From NCBI RefSeq assembly GCF_009755605.1, contig NZ_WPNZ01000018.1:62001-126000 (forward strand): a stretch of 64,000 nt of DNA. The letters are read 5' to 3'. This DNA comes from Streptomyces typhae. Lineage in GTDB: Bacteria > Actinomycetota > Actinomycetes > Streptomycetales > Streptomycetaceae. Below the pieces are notes generated by a model that did no database searches, had not been told where the DNA came from, and saw nothing but the letters and a program-made list of their open reading frames with translations. The translations under genes and the position numbers were made by a program. Shown here piece by piece: positions 44,501-51,296 of this stretch (its first letter is position 1; every line of letters begins with the position of its first letter).

Positions 44501-47500
44501 CGTCCGTGGCGAGCCGCTCGGCGAGGTCGGCGGCGAGCGGTTCGCCGCCGCTGAGCACGGTGAGGCCGTCAAGGAGGCCTGGCGCGGCCTCCACCAGGCC
44601 CCGCCACAGCGACGGGGTGGCCTGGAGGTGGGTGGCGCCGGTGTCCTCGGCGAGGGCGGCGAGCAGCTGTGGGTCGAGGACCTGCGCGCGGTCGGCGAGG
44701 ATCACGGTGCCGCCGGTGACCAGGGGGACGAACAGCTCCAGGGCGGCGATGTCGAAGCTGACGGTGGTGACCGCGAGCAGCCGGTCCCCGGGGCCGCTGC
44801 CGAGCGTGTCGGCCATCGTGTCGAGCAGGTTGGCGAGGTTGCGGTGGCTGATGACGACGCCCTTGGGGGTGCCGGTCGATCCGGAGGTGTGGATGACGTA
44901 GGCGGCGTCGTCGGGTCGCGGGCGGCGGCCCGGCGGGTCGGGGTAGGGCTCGTGGCCGGGCGCGAGGACCGGGGAGTCCTCGTCGACCGACAGCAGGGGC
45001 CGGGCGTCGCCGAGGACGTGGGCGATGCGCTCGGCCGGGTGCTCGGGGTCCACGGGCACGTACGCGGCACCCGTCGCGGCGACCGCGAGGAGGGTGGCGA
45101 CGAGGTCGGCGCGGCGCGGCAGGGCGACGGCGACGAGGGTGCCGGGGCCCGCTCCGCGTACGGCGAGCCGGGCCGCGAGGGTGGTGACGCGTGCGGCGAG
45201 GCGGGCGTAGCTCCACGCGGCGCCGTCGGCGACGAGGGCGGTCGCGTCCGGGGTGGCCGCGGCCCGGTCGAGGAAGCGGCCCGCGAGCCCGTGCGCCGTG
45301 GTCTGCCGGGTGGGTCCGTCCAGGCGGCGCGGGTCGCCGGTGGCGGGGTGCAGGGCGCGCGTGGTCCGGTGCGGCGCGGTGACGAGCTGGGCGAGGACGT
45401 CCCGCAGATGGCCGCCGATGGTCTCGGCCCGCTCGGTGGGGAGCAGTTCGGGGCGGTGGTCGAGGGCGAGCGCGAGCCGGTCACCGGAGCCGGGCAGGGC
45501 GACGAGCACCAGCGGGTAGTGGGTGGCGTCGTGGCCCTCGGCGCCGGTGACGACGAGTCCGGCCCGCTCCTCGCTGCGGCGCAGCTGAGCCGCGTCGACG
45601 GGGAAGTTCTCGAACAGCACGAGGGTGTCGAAGAGTTCACGGTGTCCGGCGAGGCGCTGTAGTTCGGCGAGGGGCTCGTACTGGTGGTCCAGGAGGCGGG
45701 TCTGCTGTGCCGCCAGGTCCTGTACGAGGTCGGCGAGCGGCTGGTCGGGGCGCATCCGGACCCGGGTCGGCACGGTGTTGATGAACAGGCCGATCATGCG
45801 CTGGGCGCCGTCGAGGTCGGCGGGCCTGCCGGACACGGTGATGCCGAAGACGACGTCGTCGCGCCCGGTGAGCCAGCCGAGCAGCAGCCCCCAGGCCGCC
45901 TGGAGGACGGTGTTGACCGTGACGTCCCGGCCGCGCGCGAAGGCGTACAGCTGGGCCACGAGGTCGTCGTCGAGGGGCAGTTCGACGCGCTCCGGCACGC
46001 CCGCGGGCATCCCGGCGGCGTGCGGCACCAGCAGGGTGGGGCCTTCGAGACCGGCCAGGTTCTCGCGCCACAGCTCCTGGGTGCGGGCCCGGTCGCGGCC
46101 CGCGAGCCACAGCAGGTGGTCGCGGTAGGGCCGGGGCGCGGGGCCCGGGTCGCCGCGGTAGAGGGCGAGCAGGTCCTGGACGAGCAGCGGGCCCGACCAG
46201 CCGTCGAGCAGGATGTGGTGCGAGGTGAGGGCGAACAGCTGCCGGTCCTCGCCGAGGCGTACGAGGGTGAACCTGATCAGCGGCGGGTCCGCGAGGTCGA
46301 AGCCGCGGCCGCGCTCCTCGGCGAGGAGCTGCCGGGCGCGGTCCCGCTCCGGGAGGCCGGGCGTCGTCCCCGCCGCCTCCGGGTCCCCGGCGCGCAGGTC
46401 GAACTCCGCGAACGGGATGTCCACCGCGGCCGGTACCGCTTGCAGGGGGGCCGCGTCGGGCCGGTCGTGGAAGCCCGCCCGCAGGTTGGGGTGCCGGTCG
46501 AGGAGCCGCCGCCCGGCCCGGCGCAGTCGTTCCGCGTCGAGGCGGCCCTCGATCTCCAGGACGGTCTGGGTGGTGTAGACGTCGGGCCCCTCGCCTTCCG
46601 CTCCGATTCCGGACAGGAAGTACAGGCCTTCCTGGAGCGGGGAGAGCGGCAGCAGGTCGGACAGCGGGTGCCGGGCCTCCAGGGCCTCGATCTCCTGCTG
46701 GTCGACGCGTACCAGCGGGAAGTCGGAGGGGGTGTGGCCGCCGCCGGTGGTGGCGCAGTCCGCGGTGAGGGTGCGCAGCGCCGCGAGCCACAGGTCGGCG
46801 AGGGTGCGCACCGCGCTCTCGTCGAGCAGCCGCTCGGGGAAGCTGAACGAGGCCTGGAGGACGGGCCCTTCGGGTCCGTCCACCGTGGAGGCGTTGAGCA
46901 TCAGGGTGTGCGAGGCGGGCAGCGCGGGGTCGGCGCCGCCGCCGAGCGAGCCCGCGAGGGCGGGGCTCCAGGGGGCGGGCCCGTCCCCGGCGGAGGCGCC
47001 GGTACCCGCGGCGGCGAAGCGGCCCAGGTAGTTGTAGCCGATCTCCGCTCCGGCGCCCGCGGCCCCGGCGAGCCGGGGGGCCGTTTCCGGGTTGAGGTGG
47101 CGGAGCATGCCGTAGCCGATGCCGTCCTGGCCCGCCGCGCGGAGCTGCTCCTTGATCCGCTTGAGGGCGGTACCGGTGCGTCCCGTGCCGGGGGCGTCCT
47201 GTCCGGTGAGGTCGAGTCGTACGGGGTGGACGCTGGTGAACCAGCCGACCGTGCGGGAGAGTTCGGCGCCCGGTACGGCGTCCTCCACGCGCCCGTGGCC
47301 CTCGACGTCGACGAGGACGGGGCCGGAGCGTCCGCGCCAGGTCGTGAGGGCGCTCGCGAGGGCGGTCAGGAGGACCTCGTCGGGTCCCGCGTGGTAGCGC
47401 TCGGGCACCTCGGTGAGCAGGGGCCCGGTGATGTCGGGGTCGAGGCGCACGGCCACGGTGCGCACGGTGCCGAGGGTGTCGAGGGCCGGGTCGAGCGGCG

Positions 47501-50500
47501 CGGCCAGGGACGTCCTCGGGGCGTCGAGCAGCGCCTGCCAGTCCTCGGCCCCGGCCGTGCGCTCCGCTGTGCCCGCCGCGTCGCGCAGACCGGCCGCCCA
47601 GGCCGCCCAGGGCGTGCCCACGGCGGGCAGTTCGGCGCGTCCGCCCCGCACGGCGGCGTCGCAGGCGGCCGCCAGGTCCTCGGTGAGGATGCGCCAGGAG
47701 ACACCGTCGACGACGGCGTGGTGGATGAGCAGTGCGAGCAGTCCGCCCCGGTCGGCCCCGGGGTCCAGCCAGACCGCCCGCACCATGACGCCCGCGAAGG
47801 CGTCGAGTTCCTGCGCGACCCGCTCGGCGAGGGGCCGCAGGACTCCGGTGAGGTCGCCGTCGGTGACGCCCGCGGCCTCGACCCGGGTGATGAGCGCGGC
47901 CGGGTCCGTGCCGCCGGCGTCGGGTATCTCCAGGGTGTCGCCGGTGAGCCGGGCGCGCAGCACGTCGTGGTGGTCGAGGAGTTGCCCGAGGCCGGCGACC
48001 AGGTGTGCGAGGCGGGTGCCCGGCGGGGTGTGGAGCACGGTCGACTGGTGGTAGTCGGCAAGGGGGCCGCCGCGCTCCACCAGCCAGCGCAGGATCGGGG
48101 TGAGCGGAGCGCTGCCGGTGGCGGTGGCGGTGGCACGCACGGCGTCGGACGCCCGCTGGTCGGCGGTGCGGACGCGCACGGCGAGGGCTTCGACGGTGCG
48201 TGCCTCGAAGACGTCCCGGGGCCTGAGGAGCATCCCGCGCCGCTTGGCTGCGCCGACGAGCTGGATGGAGGAGATGCTGTCGCCGCCGAGCGCGAAGAAG
48301 CTGTCGTGCGCGCCCGCGTCGGGCACGCCGAGGATCTCGGTGAAGAGGGCCGCGAGTTCCTTCTCCGTCTCGTCGCGCGGCGCGACGCGGTCGGCGGCGG
48401 GGGCGAGGTCGGGGGCGGGCAGGGCGGTCCGGTCGATCTTGTTGGCGCGGGTCAGCGGCAGCGCGTCCAGGGTGATCAGGGCGGTGGGCACCATGTGGTC
48501 GGGCAGGGTGCGGCCCGTCCACTCCCGCAGGGCGTCGTGACCGGGGCCGGTGTCGCCGGGCACGGGCACGACGTGGGCGACGAGGCGGCGTACGCCCCGT
48601 TCGTCGGCGAGGTCGGTGACCACGGCCTGCGCGATGCGCGGGTGGGCCGTGAGGCGTGCCTCGACCTCGCCGGGCTCCACCCGGAAGCCGCGGATCTTCA
48701 GCTGGTGGTCGGTGCGGCCCGCGTACTCCAGTTCGCCCGTCTCGTTCCAGCGCGCCAGGTCCCCGGTGCGGTACATACGGGTGCCCGCGGGCCCGAACGG
48801 GTCGGCGACGAACCGGTCGGCGGTGATCCCGGGGCGGCCGAGGTAGCCGCGGGCGAGGCCGGTGCCCGCGATGTACAGCTCGCCGAGGGTGCCGGGCGCC
48901 ACCGGGCGCAGGGCCTCGTCCAGGACGTAGGCGCGCTTGTTGACGTCCGGCGGTCCGATCGGGACCGGTCCGCCGGTCCAGTCGTGCGGGACCCGCCAGG
49001 TCGCGGAGTTCACGACGGCCTCGGTGGGTCCGTAGGCGTTGAAGAGGCGGTGGCGTGCGGCCCAGGTGCGGATCACCTCGCCGGGCAGGGCCTCGGTGCC
49101 GACGATCAGCGTCAGGTCGGCGGGCAGTTCGGCGGCGCGCGGCAGCGAGGCGACGACGGACGGCGGGATGACCGCCAGGGTGAGGGCGGCCTCGGCGAGG
49201 AACTCCGCGAGCGGCTCCCCCGCCCTGCGCTCCTCGTCCACCACGACGAGGGTGGCCCCGGAGAACAGCGAGTTGGCCAGTTCGCAGAAGGTCACGTCGA
49301 AGCTCGGCGAGGCGAACTGGGTGACGCGGTCGCCGGGCCCGGTGCCGAAGCAGGCGTGCGCCCAGGCGATGAGGTCGGCCAGGGGCCGGTGCGCCACCAG
49401 GACGCCCTTGGGGGTACCGGTGGAGCCCGAGGTGTAGATGAGGTGGGCGCCGTGGTCCAGGCGCAGGGGTGCCCTGCGGTCGGTGTCGGTGGGGTTGTGC
49501 CGGGGCCCCACGGCGGGCGGCGCGTCGACGTGCAGCACGGTCGCGGTGCCCGCCCAGGGGGCCGTGTCGACGCCGGAGCGGGTCAGCACGGTACGGATAC
49601 CGGCGTCCGCGACCAGGGCGGTCAGGCGGTCGGCGGGGTAGGCGGGGTCGAGGGGCGCGAAGACGCCGCCCGCCTTGCCGACGGCGAGCTGGGCCACGTA
49701 CACGTCGGCGCCGCGCGGCAGGGCGACGCCGACGACGTCCTCGGGGCCGACGCCGTGGGCGATGAGGTGGTGGGCGACGGCGTTGGCCCGTTCGTTCAGC
49801 TCCGCGTACGTGAGGGTGCGGGCGCCGTCGGCCACGGCGGTCAGGTCCGCGTGGGCGGCGGCGCGCTCCTCGAACAGCTCGGGCAGGGTCCGCGCGGTGA
49901 CGTCGGTGACGTCGGAGTTGAAGGTCTCAAGGACCCGTTCGCGCTCCGGGGCGGTCAGCAGGTCGATTCCGGCGAGCGGGCGGTGCGGGTCGGCGGTGAA
50001 CTCCTCGACGGCCCGCACGAGGCGGTCCGCGAGCCGCCGCACACGGGCCGTGTCGAAGGCGTCGGGGTGGTGGCGGAGCCGCAGGGCGAGACCGCCGTCC
50101 GCGGCGGGCGCGGCCACCAGGGTCAGCGGGTAGTGCGTGGCGTCCTTGCCCTGTACGGCGGTGACTCTGAGCCCGGCGAACTCCGCGGGGCCGTCCTGGG
50201 CGCCGTCCGCCTGTGCCGCCCCCGTCTCGACGAGGTAGTTCTCGAAGACGCACAGGGTGTCGAAGAGCGGGCCGCCGAGGTCCGCGAGCTGCTGGACGCG
50301 GGCGAGTCCCAGGTGGTGGTGGGCGAGCAGCGCCGACTGCTCGCGGCTCACCCGGGCCAGGAGCGCGGCCAGGGTCTCGTCGGGCCGCAGGGCGACCCGT
50401 ACGGGCAGGGTGTTGATGAACAGGCCGACCATCGACTCGACGCCGCCGAGTTCGGCGGGCCGCCCCGACACGGTGGTGCCCGACACGATGTCCTGCCGCC

Positions 50501-51296
50501 CCGTCAGCTCGGCGAGCACCAGGGACCACAGGGTCTGCACGGCGGTCGGGACGGTGACGTCGAGGCGGCGTGCGGTGGCGGTGAGGGCGGCCCCGAGGTC
50601 CGCGGGCAGGGGCACGTCGAAGGTGGCGGGTTCCTTCGCGGTCAGCCCGGCGGGCGCCACCACGGTGGGCCCTTCGAGTCCGGCCAGGGCCCGCTGCCAG
50701 GCGCGCTCGTCGGCGGCGGTGTCGCGGGCGGCGGCCCAGGCGAGGTAGTCGCGGTACGGGCGGACCTGCGGCAGGTCGTGCGGGCCGCCGTCCGCCGCGT
50801 ACAGGGTGAACAGCTCCTGGATGACGCGCGCGGTCGACCAGCCGTCGAGCAGCAGGTGGTGGTGCGTGAACAGGAGCCGGTGGCGGTGCTCGGCGAGGCG
50901 GATCGCGGTGAACCGGATCAGCGGCGGCGTCGCCAGGTCGAAGCGCTCGGCGCGGTCGTCGTCGGCGATCCGGAGCGCCCGCCGCTCCCCCTCAGCGGTG
51001 GGCAGCGCGCTCACGTCGCTGTCGCGCCAGGGCAGTTCCACGTCGTGCGGGATCAGTGTGACGGGGTCGCCGTTCTTGCGCTGCCGGAAGGCGGCCATCA
51101 GGTTGGGGTGGCGCCGCAGGAGCGCGCGGGCCGCGCGGCGCAGCCGGGGCGCGTCCAGGGGCCCTTCCAGGTCGAAGGCGATCTGCACGGTGTACACGTC
51201 CAGCGCGCTCTCGTCGTACGACGACAGGAAGTACAGCCCTTGCTGGAGCGGGGACAGCGGGAGAATGTCCTGCAGTCCTGAGGGTGCGCCGGTCAC
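35589..51296 (-). CDS. Tetramodular non-ribosomal peptide synthetase, downstream subunit
   Basis: A 5235-residue NRPS read from GTG 51296. GGAGG six bases upstream and a GTGA overlap with the preceding NRPS stop favour this start over GTG 51308. Approximate domains: C 6-456, A 469-966, T 973-1049, E 1063-1533; C 1546-1986, A 1996-2476, T 2489-2553; C 2569-3016, A 3033-3559, T 3573-3636, E 3653-4113; C 4133-4573, A 4623-5136, T 5153-5219. All C/E His motifs, A-domain Lys residues and T serines are present. It ends in a T domain with no thioesterase or reductase, so release must be in trans. It continues the upstream NRPS and probably makes a siderophore, given the iron-uptake neighbours. Confidence 0.95.
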   Translation of the reverse strand: MTGAPSGLQDILPLSPLQQGLYFLSSYDESALDVYTVQIAFDLEGPLDAPRLRRAARALLRRHPNLMAAFRQRKNGDPVTLIPHDVELPWRDSDVSALPTAEGERRALRIADDDRAERFDLATPPLIRFTAIRLAEHRHRLLFTHHHLLLDGWSTARVIQELFTLYAADGGPHDLPQVRPYRDYLAWAAARDTAADERAWQRALAGLEGPTVVAPAGLTAKEPATFDVPLPADLGAALTATARRLDVTVPTAVQTLWSLVLAELTGRQDIVSGTTVSGRPAELGGVESMVGLFINTLPVRVALRPDETLAALLARVSREQSALLAHHHLGLARVQQLADLGGPLFDTLCVFENYLVETGAAQADGAQDGPAEFAGLRVTAVQGKDATHYPLTLVAAPAADGGLALRLRHHPDAFDTARVRRLADRLVRAVEEFTADPHRPLAGIDLLTAPERERVLETFNSDVTDVTARTLPELFEERAAAHADLTAVADGARTLTYAELNERANAVAHHLIAHGVGPEDVVGVALPRGADVYVAQLAVGKAGGVFAPLDPAYPADRLTALVADAGIRTVLTRSGVDTAPWAGTATVLHVDAPPAVGPRHNPTDTDRRAPLRLDHGAHLIYTSGSTGTPKGVLVAHRPLADLIAWAHACFGTGPGDRVTQFASPSFDVTFCELANSLFSGATLVVVDEERRAGEPLAEFLAEAALTLAVIPPSVVASLPRAAELPADLTLIVGTEALPGEVIRTWAARHRLFNAYGPTEAVVNSATWRVPHDWTGGPVPIGPPDVNKRAYVLDEALRPVAPGTLGELYIAGTGLARGYLGRPGITADRFVADPFGPAGTRMYRTGDLARWNETGELEYAGRTDHQLKIRGFRVEPGEVEARLTAHPRIAQAVVTDLADERGVRRLVAHVVPVPGDTGPGHDALREWTGRTLPDHMVPTALITLDALPLTRANKIDRTALPAPDLAPAADRVAPRDETEKELAALFTEILGVPDAGAHDSFFALGGDSISSIQLVGAAKRRGMLLRPRDVFEARTVEALAVRVRTADQRASDAVRATATATGSAPLTPILRWLVERGGPLADYHQSTVLHTPPGTRLAHLVAGLGQLLDHHDVLRARLTGDTLEIPDAGGTDPAALITRVEAAGVTDGDLTGVLRPLAERVAQELDAFAGVMVRAVWLDPGADRGGLLALLIHHAVVDGVSWRILTEDLAAACDAAVRGGRAELPAVGTPWAAWAAGLRDAAGTAERTAGAEDWQALLDAPRTSLAAPLDPALDTLGTVRTVAVRLDPDITGPLLTEVPERYHAGPDEVLLTALASALTTWRGRSGPVLVDVEGHGRVEDAVPGAELSRTVGWFTSVHPVRLDLTGQDAPGTGRTGTALKRIKEQLRAAGQDGIGYGMLRHLNPETAPRLAGAAGAGAEIGYNYLGRFAAAGTGASAGDGPAPWSPALAGSLGGGADPALPASHTLMLNASTVDGPEGPVLQASFSFPERLLDESAVRTLADLWLAALRTLTADCATTGGGHTPSDFPLVRVDQQEIEALEARHPLSDLLPLSPLQEGLYFLSGIGAEGEGPDVYTTQTVLEIEGRLDAERLRRAGRRLLDRHPNLRAGFHDRPDAAPLQAVPAAVDIPFAEFDLRAGDPEAAGTTPGLPERDRARQLLAEERGRGFDLADPPLIRFTLVRLGEDRQLFALTSHHILLDGWSGPLLVQDLLALYRGDPGPAPRPYRDHLLWLAGRDRARTQELWRENLAGLEGPTLLVPHAAGMPAGVPERVELPLDDDLVAQLYAFARGRDVTVNTVLQAAWGLLLGWLTGRDDVVFGITVSGRPADLDGAQRMIGLFINTVPTRVRMRPDQPLADLVQDLAAQQTRLLDHQYEPLAELQRLAGHRELFDTLVLFENFPVDAAQLRRSEERAGLVVTGAEGHDATHYPLVLVALPGSGDRLALALDHRPELLPTERAETIGGHLRDVLAQLVTAPHRTTRALHPATGDPRRLDGPTRQTTAHGLAGRFLDRAAATPDATALVADGAAWSYARLAARVTTLAARLAVRGAGPGTLVAVALPRRADLVATLLAVAATGAAYVPVDPEHPAERIAHVLGDARPLLSVDEDSPVLAPGHEPYPDPPGRRPRPDDAAYVIHTSGSTGTPKGVVISHRNLANLLDTMADTLGSGPGDRLLAVTTVSFDIAALELFVPLVTGGTVILADRAQVLDPQLLAALAEDTGATHLQATPSLWRGLVEAAPGLLDGLTVLSGGEPLAADLAERLATDGARLFNLYGPTETTVWSTAGELHAEGGAPHVGRAVHNTTVRVLDPWLRPVPAGAPGELYIGGTGVARGYLGRSALTASRFVADPYGRPGERIYRTGDVVHWRADGTLRVRGRVDHQLKVRGHRVEPGEIEAVLRTCPEVGDAVVVGLPDPTGSTRLVGYVTGEGAAAPEPSALRAFVAERLPDYLVPSVLMVLPALPLTPNGKVDRAALPAPQTAAAGGGRTPRDPREAVLAELFADVLGLARVGADDDFFALGGHSLLAMRLANRLRSALGTDVALRDVFDHPTPAALAAAVLPRGERRAPLLPREHAPGELLPLSFAQSRLWFLHRLDGPSATYNLFFVLRLGGALDVRALRLAVGDLVARHAILRTVYPDTDGLPHQLVLDEAAGRAAADPGEPVPVADADLERALHAQVTAAVDIIEEIPLRVRILRTEHDHVLAVMLHHIAGDEWTMRPLTEDLRAAYLARTTGTEPDWPPLEVSYADYAVWQREFLGDADDPGSPAARQAAYWRTALAGSPEELALPYDRARPAEEHHDGATVTFAVDPRTHRALRALTATTGTSVFMAAQASLAALLAAHGAGTDLPIGTPVAGRTDAALDDLVGFFVNTLVLRTDLSGRPTFRELLARVREIDLAAFDHADLPFEQLVELIAPERTLARNPLFQVMLVFQNVSDDELTLPGLDVTPVSADPGVAKLDLAFTLAERPGGAGINGMLIYQTSLFDRETAQALADRYVTLLAALVAEPDVPVHRVQALTADERARVLAAGTGAEHALPPTTLPALLAERYTRTPDGLALVADEEDAGDAGDEGQGHTPGADPLELDNAAFDRRVGVLAAVLRERGVAPEVRVAVALPRSADLVVALHAVQRAGGAYVPVDPGYPAERTAHMLSDSAPRVLVTTRAIAAALDVPDTVEPLLLDDPATRAELAAARTAAVHPDLRGEHAAYVIYTSGSTGRPKGAVISHRALVNRLRWMADTYPLDASDRILQKTPAAFDVSVWEFFLPMLTGAPLVVLPDGAHRDPVRVAATITRHGVTVAHFVPSMLAAFAAEPAAAHCTGLRLLFASGEALPAAVAGAVLRALPGVALHNLYGPTEATVDVTAWPAAPTGTSTGVPIGRPVWNTGAHVLDAWLRPVPDGVTGELYLSGDQLARGYLDRPALTAERFVADPFGAPGKRLYRTGDLVRRRRDHALVFVGRADGQVKLRGLRVELGEIEALLGEQPEVAACAVLLRDDRGGSPLLTGYAVPAAGAAPDPDELTARLARRLPDHMVPGALLLIDQLPLTPGGKLDRAALPAPDLAARASGGAPQGIREARLTELFADLLAVPEAGPEDSFFALGGDSILSIQLVARARKAGLLLTPRDVFEHKTPAALARAARATGQATALPAVPATGRVPLTPIMRWALDRGPLTGLHQYLHVIAPAEADGENLTAALDLLFDRHPMLRARLVDTGDGQQALDVPPYTAGHGADALLHADLTGVDPADRATAIAGHASRAVDELDPERGRMVRAVWCDLGPDEPGRLLLIIHHLVVDGVSWRILTADLTAAHRAVLDGTDPPAAHPSTSFRQWALGLADAAREPGRQAEAAVWRARDEAPAPALGRRPLDPALDTQETVAHLERTLPSDTTHALLTDVPAAVHGTVHDVLLAAAALAFGRWRAERGEHAFGPDVIAAEGHGREESVVPGAELSTTVGWFTSWYPVVLDPGTPPAGGSAARAALIAVKEHLRQGPDNGIGHGLLHRFTDLAGPARTPEAVFNYLGRFTGASGTQEGDGAWTPAPETLPPLRPARNPLPVLFPLEIIASTVDGPEGPALATRWSYATGVLAEHDAHRLLDLWCAALAELAADRTPPTRTPSDFPLVRLGQDAVDDMQRRLPDLTDVWPLAPLQEGFHFLTQLADDELDVYTMQLTLDLTGAVDAAAMRDAGADLLARNANLRTAFLTTADRTAVQAVLAEVAPRWQESDLRALPRAERQAALRDLADDDRARPFDLTAPPLLRMRLVRLADEEYALVVTNHHAVLDGWSVPVLMQEFFQLYGARAGTGTPPPTRRPFRDHLRWLGEQDSAAAVDAWRSALDGVDTPTLLTPADPTRTPVLTRHVRHEADGALHDLLTALARDADVTVNTVVQFAWGLLLARHTGRDDVLFGATVSGRPSELEGVEAMTGLFINTLPVRVDLRAPGSVRAALARLQENQSRLTAHQHLALAEVQRIAGVGALFDTLLVFENYPVDADGLRRAERSGGLTVTGGRSADATHYPLTLAVVPGRGLTLEYRPDLFTEAEAEALMRRYLHLLRELGARPDGPVHRIDALDAGERERVLGHWSGREAGRRGAGGRGREDVVAAVPAASAVPAGSAGSAGSAGSAGETLPGLLAARIAADPHAPAVVHGATQLTFAELGERSARLAHELIARGIGPEDVVALLLPRTEEMLVALHAVHLAGAAYLPLDPDYPAERIAFMLGDTAPRLLLTTEDLRKRSAPQEEQQRTAVECVALDDPAVADALAARPPVLPDDTDRVRPLRPDHPAYVIYTSGSTGTPKGVVVAHRGLVNLFHSHRGALYEPVVERTGRRRLHVAHAWSFSFDASWQPQLWLYHGHCVHVLDEDALRDPVALHDYLRSHAVDFVEVAPSTLALLEQAGLMDGDRCPLPLLGVGGEAVPDAQWARLKRLAGTEAVNLYGPTECTVDAMVARVRDSEKQVVGHPVDGARVHLLDAGLRLVPPGVPGELYVAGAGLARGYLGRPGLTAERFVADPFGSGGRLYRTGDLARWTPGGAVEYLGRADDQVKIRGFRVELGEIESVVSRRPDVAQAVVVAREDGGVRRLVGYAVPRPGADLDARELRAGVARELPDHLVPAAFVVLDALPVTANAKLDRDRLPAPDFGGAVLGREPEDEREELLCAAMARALGLPAVGADDDFFALGGDSIVSVQLVAALRADGWRLSPRQVFLLRTPAALAREIGHAGDEPAPGARTAAAGS
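35640..38900 (-). other. NRPS module 7: C(D-type)-A-T, terminal
   Basis: C has HHAVLDGWS. The A pocket reads roughly D-A-Q-E-G-G-L-V-D-(K) in an atypical FDASWQPQLW context. The Glu at position 278 hints at a basic residue such as an ornithine derivative, but this is weak. The last T has GGDSIVSVQL, the form usual before an E domain, yet nothing follows except 20 residues. Confidence 0.7.
37425..37500. repeat. Short repeats in module 7 C-A linker
   Basis: Nine-base units of type GAACCCGCC repeat about five times, followed by GGAACGGCC units. They encode a Gly-Ser-Ala run (PAGSAGSAGSAGSAGE) between the C and A domains. Confidence 0.8.
38960..43590 (-). other. NRPS module 6: C(L-type)-A(Ser)-T-E
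   Basis: C has HHIAGDEWT, an LCL type with Glu in place of Gly after the Asp. The A pocket D-V-W-H-F-S-L-V-D-(K) is a standard serine code. T has GGDSILSIQL and E has HHLVVDGVSW. Expected residue: D-serine. Confidence 0.88.
43640..46660 (-). other. NRPS module 5: C(D-type)-A(Gly)-T
   Basis: C has HHILLDGWS. The A pocket reads D-I-L-Q-L-G-L-V-W-(K), matching the well-known glycine code. T carries GGHSLLAMRL, the non-epimerised form. Expected residue: glycine. Confidence 0.88.
48130..51290 (-). other. NRPS module 4: C(D-type)-A-T, with E following to 46700
   Basis: The C domain has HHHLLLDGWS, the DCL style expected after the epimerase ending the previous subunit. The A-domain pocket, read by hand, is D-V-C-V-I-G-A-V-N-(K), which I cannot assign confidently. 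The T domain has GGDSISSIQL, the form paired with E. The E domain (48110-46700) has HHAVVDGVSW and GYNYLGRF, so residue 4 should be D. Confidence 0.8.

Noticed and set aside
37554..45662. Plus-strand open frame of about 2700 codons opposite the NRPS
   Set aside because: It is the antisense shadow of high-GC NRPS coding sequence; its translation is Gly/Val/Arg-rich with no domain, while the minus strand shows complete NRPS motifs.
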